Assembly: GCA_003117195.1 (NCBI GenBank)
Contig: BDSI01000212.1
Location: 59,184 to 123,183 of the forward strand
DNA from: Eudorina sp. 2006-703-Eu-15
Taxonomy: Eukaryota; Chlorophyta; Chlorophyceae; Chlamydomonadales; Volvocaceae
Direction: 5' to 3'
Length of the DNA stretch: 64,000 nucleotides
Under the pieces are notes generated by a model. That model saw only the letters and a program-made list of their open reading frames with translations, was not told the DNA's origin and made no database searches. Below, piece by piece: positions 47,138 to 58,600 of the stretch. A program made the translations under genes and the position numbers. The first letter of the stretch is position 1. The number at the start of each line of letters is the position of its first letter.

Positions 47138-47914
47138 AAAATGTAGGTTGCAGTACATCGAGGAATAATATTGTTTTCAGTGTTGTTTATTTGAATTCCA
47201 GCTTGGCAGTTCATGAGCCCCTACGACGCTATGAGCCTCTTGGCTCGTCTGGACTAGTTCTGGACCGTACAAGCTTGAAGCGTATAACACAAATATGTCA
47301 AAACGTCACATGTTCTTGTTGAGTACTTTCATTTTGATTTTGAAGTGTGTGGTCTGCTTGGGAGCTTTCTTGCAGTCAGACGTCAGAACCCTCTGCACGA
47401 CTGGAAGGGATAAACGGATCTCGTATTGTTGTCCTACGGTCATAATCATTGATTGACGGATGGAGGTTGCGCGTCATCATTTGAGCGATTACAGTTGATG
47501 CCATAGTATCACATGCTCCCTTGTTACTGCTCTTCTCCATACGCGCGGCCTGCTTGACTAGGCAAGTGCAGCCCTGTGCGTAGCTGCTCACCTTCCCTTT
47601 ACCACATCTATGCCTTCTTCGCCTCTTCTTTACAAACTAGATCATATTTATTTCGGCAGGTGCCGGTACACAAGGATCATGCCGAACACTTGGAATGTGG
47701 GACGAACTGGAGCAAACGAAATGACCTAGCACTGCGAACGGTCCGTTGAACCTGGCTTTCATTCTGACAAAGGGCACGAGGTGAGTTTCAACCGGTTCTT
47801 AACTTCGTGGGGCTAGCGTAGAACGTAACTAGGTCGAAATGCTGCACCTTGTATAGGTCAAGATAATACAATAAAACTTATCATTAACGTTCACGTTATA
47901 AGTAGTTTAGGAAA
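47138..47914. other. Intergenic region upstream of the ankyrin-RING gene
   Basis: About 780 bp, moderately AT-rich, with no ORF or repeat of note. It should hold the promoter and 5' UTR of the gene starting at 47915. Confidence 0.5.
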
Positions 47915-50461
47915 ATGTTCGGCCCAAGACACCCCATTCCCACGTCCACCGCTTGTCGCACAACTAAGAGGTTCCCCTTGCCTACCTGCGACTGCCCTGA
48001 CCGCCAGATGCCCTTGTCCGAGGCCGAGCTGCAGACCGGCCTAGCCTTCCTGCAAGCACGGATCCACGCAGGCGCCGACGTCAACGAATGTATGCGTTTT
48101 CCGCACGGCGCTGGGCCGTTATGTGAATGCACACCGCTGGGCTTCGCCGTCCTCGCCTTGGACCAGGACCTGCTCGAAGCCCTCCTCGCAGTCGGAGCGT
48201 ACCCCAACAAGCACGTGGGCCTCCCAGCGCGTTTTGAGTTCACCCCGCTACAGCTGGCAGTAGCATTCGGCTTCGCGGCCGGAGTACGGGTGCTGCTACA
48301 GCACGGCGCCGACCCGAACGCGCCGCTACAGCCCAAACGCAGCGGCCATATCGCCCCCGCAGCAAGTGCTGGGGTCCCTTCGGCGCAGCAGTTACTCCTG
48401 CCCGACTGCTTTGCGCGATCCAAGGCCGGCGACGCCCCGCTGCACGTCGCCATAGACTGCGCCGCGGGGCCTGGTGCCTCGCCGGAGAATGTGGGAGGCA
48501 GCCGAATGGAGGTGGTGGAGGCATTGATCGGGCACGAAGTCACGGACCTCGAGCGCCGCAACGCTCGCGGCCGTACACCGCTGTACAAGGCCTGCAAGCG
48601 CCACATCGAGGTCTTCGTGGCGCTCCTCGCCACCCACCCTGGAGTGGACGTGAACGCAGGCGGGGCGCTGTTTGCCGCCATCAAGGTGGAGAGCCCGCAG
48701 TTGGTGCGCGCGCTGCTGCAGGCCGGCGCCCGCGTACAAGACGAATACCGTCCTAATCCGCTGTTGAACGCAATGCTGCTTTATGGTCGCCGGGGCAGCA
48801 GCGGGTTGGGCGTTAGGAGTCGCGAGAACATTGTACGGATGCTTGTACAGGCGGGGGCGCCGGTGATCCCTGACATGCTGACATTTGCCGAGGAGCAGGG
48901 TTGGCACGACGTGCTGACTGCGCTTCGAGAGAGGTTGCTGTTAAATCGAGCCGCACGCGGTGCTGGTGTCGGAGAGGGATGGTCAGAGGTCACCGCTGCT
49001 ATGCAAGATTTGGTGTCAACGATGACGCGTTTGGATTGGGCCCAGCAGCTGCGCCTTGCGAACTACACACCCCAGGACTTCGATGCCAGCGGAGGCAGCG
49101 GCCAAAGCTATACCATCGACGCCGGCCCCGGCAGCCGAGTTGGCGGTCACAGCAGCAACACCGGCGGTGACGGGGCCCCGTCGCTACTGGCCGCGGGTGC
49201 GGCGGCGGCGCCGCCAGGCGCCTCCACCGCCGCCAGGACCTCCTCCCCGCCGACGGCGGCTCCGTCGCCGCGTCGATGGCCGCAGTCCAGGGCCGCCTCG
49301 TCGTCGTCGGTGGTGACCTGGCGATGGCGGCCGGCCGTATATCGGGGCCTGGGAGCTGCGCCGCAAAACGCCAGTGCCATCATCAGGGTAGCCGTCGCCC
49401 CATTTGTACTGTATGCGCTGTACACGGCGGTGCGGGGCCTGTCATGGCTACCGTGCCTCGCCGGCAGCGACTGCGGGGCAGTTGGTACGGCAATGCAGGA
49501 CGGCGGACCCGCAGGGGCGCATGCGCTCCGGAACCAATGCGACGCCTTGCAGCCCCAGCCGCAGCCCGCATTTTGTGTCAGCGGCGTTGTTGCCGCAGCC
49601 GCTGAGTCCCTGGTTAGCGTCGTCAACGATGCAGCTGCTACTGTTGAGCCGGGAGACGGCGGTGGCGACCCGGGCAAAGCGACAGCAGGCAGGCTGCTTT
49701 CCTTGCTGCTTCGGATCCTTTGGAATGGGTACCTAGGGTTCTGCGTCGCGATCGCGGCGTGGCTGATTGCGATGGTGGGTGCAAGGCTGTGCATCGACGG
49801 CGCCGTGGTTCAGGTGCGACTGTATTTGCCACCTAGCAGTCGGCTCGCGGCCTACCTCAGCGACAGGATAAGCAACCACCGCAGCAATGGTGGCGGCGGC
49901 AGCATCTCTCAGTCGGAGAGCGGCTGGGAGGCCGTGTTCCTACTGCTTGCGCTCCTGTGCCGGCTGTTCAAGGGCGCGTCCTTCGGGGAGCTGCTTCTGA
50001 TCGTAGCCGCCGGCACAGCACTGAAGGCGCTGGCGGGTTTGGTGTACGACTACGTACGGCAGTACGGCCGCACGTCGCCGTTGCGGGATGCCGTACAAGT
50101 CAAACAGCTCATAGCGGACTTGCCGTCGGCTCCGCCGCTGCCGCCGCCGCCGCCCCAGTTGCCTGCAGTTGGCGGCGGAGCCGACAGCCCTGACGCTGCA
50201 CAAAGCGGTCCCAGCGGAGACGGTGGCCGCACAGCAGGTGTTCCTCCGGCTCGTGTGCCGGATGCTGGCAGCGGCGGGTTGGAAGGGATGTGCTGCGTTT
50301 GCATGAGCGGCCGTGCCGTGATCGGGTTCATACACCCTGACGTCGTACACTGTTGCCTCTGCAGTGAGTGCGAAGCAGAGCTCCGCGGCCGGCGCGCGCT
50401 CGACACATGTCTGATCTGTAAGCGTTCCGCCGCGGCCGTTACCAAAGTGATCGTGACGTGA
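47915..50461 (+). CDS. Ankyrin-repeat, multi-pass membrane, RING-finger protein (putative E3 ubiquitin ligase)
   Basis: Single open frame of 848 residues without introns. Ankyrin-type repeats span about 72-275: TPLGFAVLALDQDLLEALL, TPLQLAVAFGFAAGVRVLL with HGADPN, DAPLHVAI, RGRTPLYKACKRHIEVFVALL, and ALFAAIKVESPQLVRALLQ. After a Ser/Pro/Ala-rich linker come hydrophobic segments near 488-510, 595-630 and 672-715, likely transmembrane. The C-terminal 57 residues look like a RING of the compact MDM2/IAP kind: CCVC, then H812, CCLCSEC and CLIC, with the frame ending 13 residues after the last Cys. Such proteins usually act as E3 ligases with the ankyrin part binding substrates; this is inferred. 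A second possible start is Met32 (48008). Confidence 0.8.
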   Translation: MFGPRHPIPTSTACRTTKRFPLPTCDCPDRQMPLSEAELQTGLAFLQARIHAGADVNECMRFPHGAGPLCECTPLGFAVLALDQDLLEALLAVGAYPNKHVGLPARFEFTPLQLAVAFGFAAGVRVLLQHGADPNAPLQPKRSGHIAPAASAGVPSAQQLLLPDCFARSKAGDAPLHVAIDCAAGPGASPENVGGSRMEVVEALIGHEVTDLERRNARGRTPLYKACKRHIEVFVALLATHPGVDVNAGGALFAAIKVESPQLVRALLQAGARVQDEYRPNPLLNAMLLYGRRGSSGLGVRSRENIVRMLVQAGAPVIPDMLTFAEEQGWHDVLTALRERLLLNRAARGAGVGEGWSEVTAAMQDLVSTMTRLDWAQQLRLANYTPQDFDASGGSGQSYTIDAGPGSRVGGHSSNTGGDGAPSLLAAGAAAAPPGASTAARTSSPPTAAPSPRRWPQSRAASSSSVVTWRWRPAVYRGLGAAPQNASAIIRVAVAPFVLYALYTAVRGLSWLPCLAGSDCGAVGTAMQDGGPAGAHALRNQCDALQPQPQPAFCVSGVVAAAAESLVSVVNDAAATVEPGDGGGDPGKATAGRLLSLLLRILWNGYLGFCVAIAAWLIAMVGARLCIDGAVVQVRLYLPPSSRLAAYLSDRISNHRSNGGGGSISQSESGWEAVFLLLALLCRLFKGASFGELLLIVAAGTALKALAGLVYDYVRQYGRTSPLRDAVQVKQLIADLPSAPPLPPPPPQLPAVGGGADSPDAAQSGPSGDGGRTAGVPPARVPDAGSGGLEGMCCVCMSGRAVIGFIHPDVVHCCLCSECEAELRGRRALDTCLICKRSAAAVTKVIVT

Positions 50462-51139
50462 GCCATGTCGTACAATTGTACGAATGCACGGGAATGCTGT
50501 GATACGGGTGTATGTGGTGTGTTCGCGGCCGCCGGTGCAACCCACGGCAGGATGCTTGGCGTTTATTTCGTTGTAGACATAGCATCAGCCTGCCGCTGTG
50601 GGGTAGACATCTGGTGCAGTTCTGGCGCAGTTTCCCGTGCGTTCACAAAATGGTGGCAGCAGCAGGGTGGACTCCGCTTGCGCGGGGCGAGGACGGGCGC
50701 TGGGTGGCACGTGGGTTGCGCTGCTTGGAATGATTGCTTGGGGCGTATCAGTAGTGGCATGAATAATAATGAGATCGCGCCCGGAGTGAATGCACAAAAT
50801 ATATATCGTGACAGCTGGTTCGGATGTCGGATGCGAATCCATTCATGTGCAGGTTGGCGAAGCACCTGTGCATGGCGAAGGTGTGCCGTGATGTATGTGT
50901 TTACTCGTAAAATAAATCCTTGTACAATTTTATACACAGCGGCAAGCAGTCTAGGCTGGCGAGTGTCCCTTGCTTGCCAAGATCGTGTGATGTGGGCCTC
51001 TGGCTGACTGAACGAACTGAAATCTATCTGCACTATCCGCGGCATGGCACATCATACCTGCTGTAGCGAGCGTGTTGGATGGAAATGGATCGATAATGAT
51101 TGCGCCTGCCTTGTGATGATGAGGCTGTCATGTACGGCA
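50462..51139. other. Intergenic region after the ankyrin-RING gene
   Basis: About 680 bp holding the gene's 3' UTR and flanking sequence, with no clear gene. No TGTAA was noted shortly after the stop. Confidence 0.45.
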
Positions 51140-52795
51140 TGAATGAATGAATGAAGGTTACAGCGGACCCCAAAGGGATCACCGGTGAATGTGTGTGTAT
51201 GTGTTACATGGTTGGGGGTGCATAACCCCATACCTGTACAACTACCCGTACGAGCCGTTGGCCCAAGGGCACGCAAAAACGCCTACAAGCACGCGCATGA
51301 CAATGCACTAGCAGAAGAAAGAAGGAGACTACTACCGTCCGAAAGGGACAATGGAGTTGCGGTGGGCCCACATGCGCTCCAAGAGTCTTGCTAACCGAGC
51401 CGGGTCCCAGGCCATAGCTTCCGACATGGTAGTGAACTGAGGAAAGCCCTCCTCCGCGCGGATATTGTCGTACACAGGGCAACCTAGCAAAACATGCTTT
51501 TCGTCCTCGACCTGACCTTACTTCTGCCCCACAGCAACGACAGACCCGCTGTTCCCTAGGTGTACGTTGTCTTCCCCTACGCCCTCTGTTGGCCTCCAGC
51601 GCCCAGCAGGACAACTAACCGGAACTGCATTAGCTTTCGGTGCGCACTGCAGGGAATGAATACCGTAGCATGTGGCGGCCACGCACATCACGGCTGCCAC
51701 GCCTGAGAACGGCAAACCCATCCAGTGCTTATATTTCGATATCTGGATCCCGGGCTGCTTACCATCCGAGGGAAACCCCTCTGGCAAAACCCCAATTGGC
51801 CTTGCAAGGCGCACATGTTCTCAACCGCTCATCAACTGCTTCCTCATGGCTGTCACAATTGGGCCCTGGAGAGAAAGCAACCAATCAACACGCTTGTCGA
51901 TCTCATCACAGTCTTGTGGCAAACCGCTCCAAACGTCATATTCCAAGAACGAGAGAACTTGCAGCACTGATGTCCTTTCCATTCGGGATGTGTGAGGGCA
52001 GCAACTAACTCGGCACGTAAGACCATGTACGCAACTGAGCTTTGTTGCTTCCGAACACGATTCCAAAACCAATTATTTGCTTAAGGATGTAATAATGAAC
52101 AGGAAGTTGTGCTAACTCCGCAAACAGAAGCCGGTGGGCTGGCCGAGCGGCATCCACGATTTGTCGCATGTACAAAATTTGCAACTGAACTGCGTGCGTC
52201 ATCTCGCAGACACGCTTCGAACGAACAGGCCTTCCGCCAGGTTATTCCCATCACGGCGCCTACCCACCCGCTCCAGGGCTTCCGTAAGCATAGAAGGGCC
52301 CCATGCCTCGCACCCGTACAACAGTATCGCACGCACTTTATTTAAAGTGGGTATGTCAGGTGCGTATGTCAGGTGCGTGCGAACAGTTTCAGCTTGTTCA
52401 GCTTCGCAGACAGCGAGAACGTAGCTAGCAGAACGGGCTAGGTCGAAGAGCTGTTGGCGGCAGGCGCTGAAATCCCTCAGGGGGCCGTAAACCAATCCGA
52501 GGTAGCGCGCACTGTCTTTAGCGGGTATCACGTGGCCCGCCAAAGAAAGCATATCACACGCTGAGCTAACCACCAGGCGCCTAGAAGCATCATGGGCAAA
52601 AACCAACCGTTCGCACTTTGCTAAATTGGGGCGCATACCAAACGCTTCGCAAAACAACGAAATCGACAAGCCTTAACAGCTTCGCCATACGTTCAGGTGT
52701 AGTTGCCAGAAGGCTTATTAGATCGTCCGCGTATAACAAAATGGACTGGAGGCCACCGACTGGACTGGGGGCCACCGACCCGATCACTCAGGTGG
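51140..52795 (-). mobile_element. Decayed L1-like retrotransposon with (CATT)n tail
   Basis: On minus the element ends with GGGGTCCGCTGTAACC followed by (TTCA)n at 51140-51156. Upstream, frame fragments encode RT parts: ILLYADDLISLL (motif C, near 52730), then in another frame FGMRPNLAKCERLVFAHD and the DSARYLGLVYG stretch (52199-52669), and finally VEDEKHVLLGCPVYDNIR with a stop near 51332. Frameshifts and stops break the frame. It is truncated 5' of the RT motif C region. This copy ties the (CATT)n terminus found at 15.0, 15.8 and 42.6 kb to an L1-like LINE. Confidence 0.75.
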
Positions 52796-52849
52796 CGGCC
52801 GCCCGGATCCAGGGACTGCTGAGCCGCCTCTCCCTACCAACTCATAGGG

Positions 52850-53245
52850 GGTCTGACAGGCGCTAACATGTATGGCGGACCTGACAATATGGCCAGATAT
52901 CAGGAGTTTCCGACGGCTGTGACAGTGTCATAACAGGCTGTCAGAAACCTGTCGGAGCCTGTCAGGAGCCTGTCACTGTTCAGATGTAGGGGATCCGTGG
53001 TTTATGTTACAGCCTGTAACAGGCTGTTGACATCTAGGGCAGGGACGGCATGCCTTGGGTGTCACAGCGTGTTGACTGGTAGGGTAGGTATGATCAGCTG
53101 TGATTGTACGACACAGTCAACAGCCGGCTAGTGGATGACATACTTTGACTACAACATGCTGTCAACATTAAGCACAGATAGGAAATGGTTTGAATGTTAA
53201 CGGCTGTTACTGTCAGGTGCCAGCCTGTAGGAAGCTGTCACCTGT
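52850..53245. repeat. Cluster of CTGTCA/TGACAG and CTGTAAC/GTTACAG motifs
   Basis: Within about 400 bp, short complementary words recur in both orientations: tgacagg, ctgtgacagtgtca, caggctgtcag, gcctgtcaggagcctgtca, acagcctgtaacaggctgt, gtcaacagc, ctgtcaac, gctgtcacctg. The segment can form many alternative stem-loops and is not a regular tandem array. Confidence 0.6.
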
Positions 53246-53393
53246 TGTAATAGTGAGCCAGGCGTACCTAGGACTGCTTTCCAAGCTGGCTTGGTAGATA
53301 TCTCCGTATTGTACCAATAATAACAATACTAATAATAATAACAGCCCCCGCCCCATTAGAAAGACTATCCAGGGATGAAGAGGGGTTCCGCGG

Positions 53394-53460
53394 GGGGCTA
53401 TGCCCCCCGCACCCCCCCTTAATGGACATGGGGGGAACCCCCCCTGTCGACCCCCCCTGG
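53394..53460. repeat. Nested G/C hairpins
   Basis: gcggggggctatgccccccgc forms an 8-bp stem; the outer ggggttcc pairs with ggaacccc, and accccccctt faces tggggggaa. It follows a short (AAT)n-like stretch at 53315-53342. Confidence 0.65.
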
Positions 53461-53839
53461 CATGACGAGTCAGTGCTGTGATGGATAGAGAAGAGGCACA
53501 TGGCAGACATGAAAGGAAAGCAGACATGAGAACCCACATAGCAGCTGAAGGAAGGATGTGCATGATTATGAGACTCTGCAAGCAGGTATAGTACACATGC
53601 ATGAGAATGCACTTGCATGAGGCAGGTACAGTATCATGGCAGTTTGCAATTCATCGTTGTGGTGCCCCATCACGACGATGGGAAGCAAGCTGCCATGATA
53701 ATGTAGGATTGTGGGTTTGAACAGGCCGTTTATTGGAAGAGTGGAAGAGTGTTGGAGGAGGCGTGCAAGCGGTTGGAAATTGGAAAGTGGATGACGAAAC
53801 GAAGAGTGGACGTGTTATCCCGAGCCGCGACGCTAAAAG

Positions 53840-54950
53840 TAAGGAAGTATGCTAAAGGGTTCCTACGTAGTGCTGTAAAGACATTTCACAGTGGTGCGGA
53901 CATTAACGTCGGAAAGTGAGTTGCGAATCGCGGAGCCCGATCCGCACAAGGAAAAGAGCGGCAAGCCTACCTTATCAAGCACACCGCACTGAAACATCAT
54001 CTAACAACACCGTAATTGCTGTCACGTAAATAGAGGTGCGCAGCGCCTGAAAATGACGGTTGAAGGATGTCACGAAGAGGCCGACAGGTGATGACGTTAA
54101 GAGAGGTAAGAAACGCATGCGACTGAAAAGCGTAAAGAAGGAAATTGAAAAGGAATGCTAGTGGTGTTAAAACAAATCACAGTACTGATGCGGAGAGCAA
54201 CTTAAAGCAATGTCGGAACATGAACGAAATACGATGAATCGCAACATGAACGCGCAGTTCAGCCCGGGCCGCACCGTTATATTGTTAGATAAGGAATAAT
54301 GCAATAAATGCTTTGCTCGTTAAAGAAGGGGGAAGCAACTGACCATAATGGTGTACTGCCTTGCAGTCGAGCGATGTGTGGCAAGTCGGGAGGAAGTTGC
54401 TTATGATGCACACCGCGATGAAATTTTATCTCAAAACACCGTAATTGTTGTCACGTAACAAGAGGTGCGCAGCATTGCAGAACGACGGTTGAAGAATGTG
54501 ATGACGAGCAAAGCGGGCTTACCATGACGTTAAGGCAGTTCCGAAACGCATGCAACTGAGAAGCATCCAGAAGGGCATTTAAAATCAATCGCAGTGGTGT
54601 AACAACAATTTACAGAAGTGACGCGGACAGCAAGTTCAGAACATGAAAGACGATGAATCGCAACATGAACGCACAGTTCAGCCAGAGCCGCGCCGTTATA
54701 ATATTAGATACGCAAAAATGCGAGGAACGTTTTGTTAACTTCAGGATGGAGGAAACGGCGGGTCATACAGGTGTACTGCCTTGCAGTCGAGCGATGTGAG
54801 GCAAGTCGTGAGGAAGCTGGAATGTAATATGGCTGCAGCCTGTAGGCTTACCATTAGCTTTCGGGAACGAAATTAATACGTTCATCATTAATACAGAGCT
54901 AGGTGCGCGGCTTGACAAAACGACAGCCGAACCAAAGTGAGCTGCGACGA
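53840..54950. repeat. Diverged tandem repeat, period about 420 bp
   Basis: Matching landmarks: caccgtaattgctgtcacgt at 54008 and caccgtaattgttgtcacgt at 54429 (421 bp apart); gaatcgcaacatgaacgc at about 54236 and 54655; ttgcagtcgagcgatgtg at 54362 and 54781 (about 420 apart). Partial third copies appear at both ends (53840-53995 and 54780-54945). No coding frame runs through the units. Confidence 0.8.
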
Positions 54951-55365
54951 ACGATTTCAATCCCTTGTTCACCGACCTCAGCAAACGAAGAATGGACAGG
55001 ACAGTCTCAGGTCATCAGCAGTACTCGCAAACGCGCGGCGGCGAATGAATCAGTGGAATAGCCATGAATGCCATAATAATCATCAGCACTAGGCAGAAGC
55101 ATACTCATATTTCAGCAACCAAGGAACAGGAAGCGAGCGGTGCGAGCGAGAGTAGTATCGGAAAGGACTATAGCAGAACTACTGGTATCGTAATAAATAA
55201 AGAGGTGTCGGAAGCAGGAATCTACGAATCGCGACGGTTGGAATGTAGCGAAGCTGCTTTCCTAAACAGGTCTCGGAAGAGGTTTCGGGGCACGTGCAGT
55301 ACACAGAGATGTGTGTCGTACGAGCGAGATGAAGATTTTGTAGCGAGTATATAAGAGGCGGGGGC

Positions 55366-55565
<200 letters not shown>

Positions 55566-55631
55566 GCCCAGTCAGGGACTGTGGCATGTGTTAAGGGGGC
55601 AGGAGTGATGAGGCTATGGGTTTCCCCTTGC

Positions 55632-58600
55632 CTATACACTACCCGCCACCGCTAATGTGAAATCACGATCTGCATTGTGTGCTAAGTTCCTGATGGATTG
55701 TCTCCTACAGGTTGTCCTCTTTCCATCTTGCGTCGGAGTGTAACGATGCCGTTCAGCATATGTACGGCATGGTCGTGCAGGTCGTTCAAGCACGCCCTGG
55801 CTGCGTGGCTGCAGGCCCGAGCTCAACCAGGAGTGGAAGGAGGTCTTTTCGTATGGTTCCCCGAAACCCAGACTGATGGCGTCCTGTTTCGTATAGCGCA
55901 CCTTCCATCCCGCTTCTGCAAGCTCTTTGGCCAGGGTCTCGTGCTGCTGCACTTTGTCGTGCTGTTTCGCAGTGTGGTTGGTGTCTGAGGTGTAGCCGAT
56001 TTCAAGAATGTGTACGGTGTGGTCCTCGCGATCCCAGGGGCCTGTGTATCCCGGTTTGCTTGCCTCCAGGAGTGGTATCGTTGGTATGAACAGTATGTCC
56101 GGTCTGAGTTTTAGGCGGAGGTCGGTGGGTGTATTTGGCAGCACCCACTCCGGTATGCGGGTGCTCGCGGCATAGTCAGGGAGCTGCTGCGCCTGACAAG
56201 CATCCATGATCATGAAGCAACCGCCCAAGCGTCCTGTGGCGAGCAGTCTGGCGATCTGCCGGACTGCGACATTGTGTCGTTTGATGTAGAGGGCTGTCAT
56301 GTCCGGGTGTTGACAGCCACCCAGGATGTGTCCTCCAGAGTCGGGACCCCGGCACAGTGGGCAGGGTGCGGTCTCCACCATGTGTGGTGGGACTGCGGAT
56401 TGTATACGCGATCGTTTGGTGCCTACCAGGGGACGTCGGAAGCGCTGCGCCAGTTTGTTGTTCCACAGTTGTCCGTACCAATAGTCCATACACCGCTTGA
56501 GTTTCTTGTGCCTTCCCGCGCGCCGGTTGAGGGTGCGCGCGCTTGTACGGATGTCTAGGTGCGGGAGCGTGGCTGACATGAAGGACGTGTACAGGGTTTG
56601 TTTGGTGTAACCGAGGTGCACCTCTGGTTTTATTAGCGATGTCACCCCTCGGTTAAGGTCGTTGGCGTAGTGACCGGCGGTGCGTTCCGGTCCGCTGGCT
56701 TTTCGCACCCACCAATAGTGCGCTCTGGGGTCGTTGTCGGACGTTTCTGTTTGCCACGTGGCGTCGTCGGGCGCGTCCCGGCGCGCAGCCTTAACTGCCG
56801 CTCTATCAGCCGCGTCATTGTATTTTATTCCTGTGTGGGATTTTACCTTCAGAAGATGTGTCTTGAGTTTCCTTACAGCTCGTTCTTTCAGAATCCGTAC
56901 AATGTTCGTAAGTAGGTCTTTGTGTTTACTGAGCGCGAGTTTCGTAGGTTGATTTATCATTTTCTTTATCAGAAACAGTGACGCGGCTGAGTCAGTCCAG
57001 ATTGTAATGGGTGCGTTGTTGAGGCCCTCCTCGTCATTTCTCATTGTAAGACCTTGGTGGATAGCACTGAGCTCGCAACGTGTAATGGTTTGGCATCCCG
57101 TCGTTCCTGCATTAACATCTATGTAGAGCGTTTTGCCTGTGAGGGCATCGACCGCGGCCGCCCCAAGGACTTGCGCTTCGGCTTCATCAACCTGGATCTT
57201 TTGGACAGACCCATCAGTGTATATGCCGGATTCAGCGTCATGGCGCAGAGCTATTTTTGCTGGGAACATCAGGTGTGCGCTGCATCGTTCGTCGTCGGTC
57301 AGGTTGTCACATCTCCGGGAGCTCAGGCTAGGTGCACAGCCGGTTTCGTACTTCTCTTTCAACCTACGTATGTGTTTGCGCACCCATTGGGGTAGTCGCA
57401 GGTCCGTGTCCTGGGTCTCGTCCATTGCTGTGCGGTCCTGGGGCGGCTTCGTGATGGAGTCGATTGCTTGGCGAAGTGGTTCCACGACACTGCCTCCAGT
57501 CTTGTTGGCCACGAGGATCAGGTCGAGGCCGTTGGGGTAAGAGGGGACGTCTTCCCATATTGCGTCGTTGCTTAGGTTGCTGTCACTCCTGTCGGTCGAG
57601 ATTGTCCCGACGTGAGTGACCAGGTCGTGCCGTAGGTACCGGGTGTAGGGTGCCGTTTTAGATGCAGGGAACACGAGCAGCGTGGCCGTGGGGTCTGTGT
57701 GGTTGCGCTCTGCGTCAGCCCATCCCAGGGCCCATCGCATGGCATGGTGTCCCTCTTCGGGGGTCGGTTCCGGGTGAGCGACAGAGGCACCCCTGAATGG
57801 CTGTTGGTATGCGTCGTGGCTTGCTCCAAACAGTTTGTCCTCGGGGAATCTTGCATGGTATACTCTTGTGCACTTGGCGACGTTCAAGGGCGAGGCGAAG
57901 CGCTCCGTGTCCGCACCTATGGCCTGCATGAGTCGTTCCATGAGATATTCGCTAAGACGTTTCTCGTGCGCTTTTTTGACGGTATTCGTTTTGCTCCCGT
58001 CCCTGTCCCTGTATCGTAGCAGCAGTCGGGCCACGTCTTCGGGGAATCCTCCGGGGGCGGCAAGCCTCGCATGTTCTTCCGGGTGAGCAGATTTGGCCGC
58101 CGTGTATCGGAGCCACATGTCGCGCAGTCGTGTTGCTGGGAGCATTCCTAGACATTTTCCCCTCGGGTCGTAGACATATGCGCGTTTCGCGGTTTGTAGG
58201 TCCGCGGGTTCCCGGTCTCGGGGATCACTAAATATCGGGTGCGCCGCGCCCGGCGCGCAATTGTGCTTGCCTATTTGGATTGTGTATTTGCCGGTCGGGT
58301 GTATGTCCATCTCCGGGTTCCGTGCTTCGGTGTCGATCTCCACGTACCTCCGAAGGGTCCGCTGTCCTCGGGTGGTCTGGTAGCACTCTTCTTCCCATCG
58401 TCCTTGCCTTTGTTCGTCCGTTAGGTGTTGATCTTGCGCCTGGTTCACTCGCCCGGGCTCATGTTCGATGCCGTGTTCTCGTCTATGGTTGTATTCTGAT
58501 AGCAGGGTGTCCCATGTGTCTTGCGACGCGAGCCTGGTTTCCTCCTCTTCCGTTGGTTCCCATTCAACGTCGAGCATGCCGCCTTCCCCATCATCTCCTG

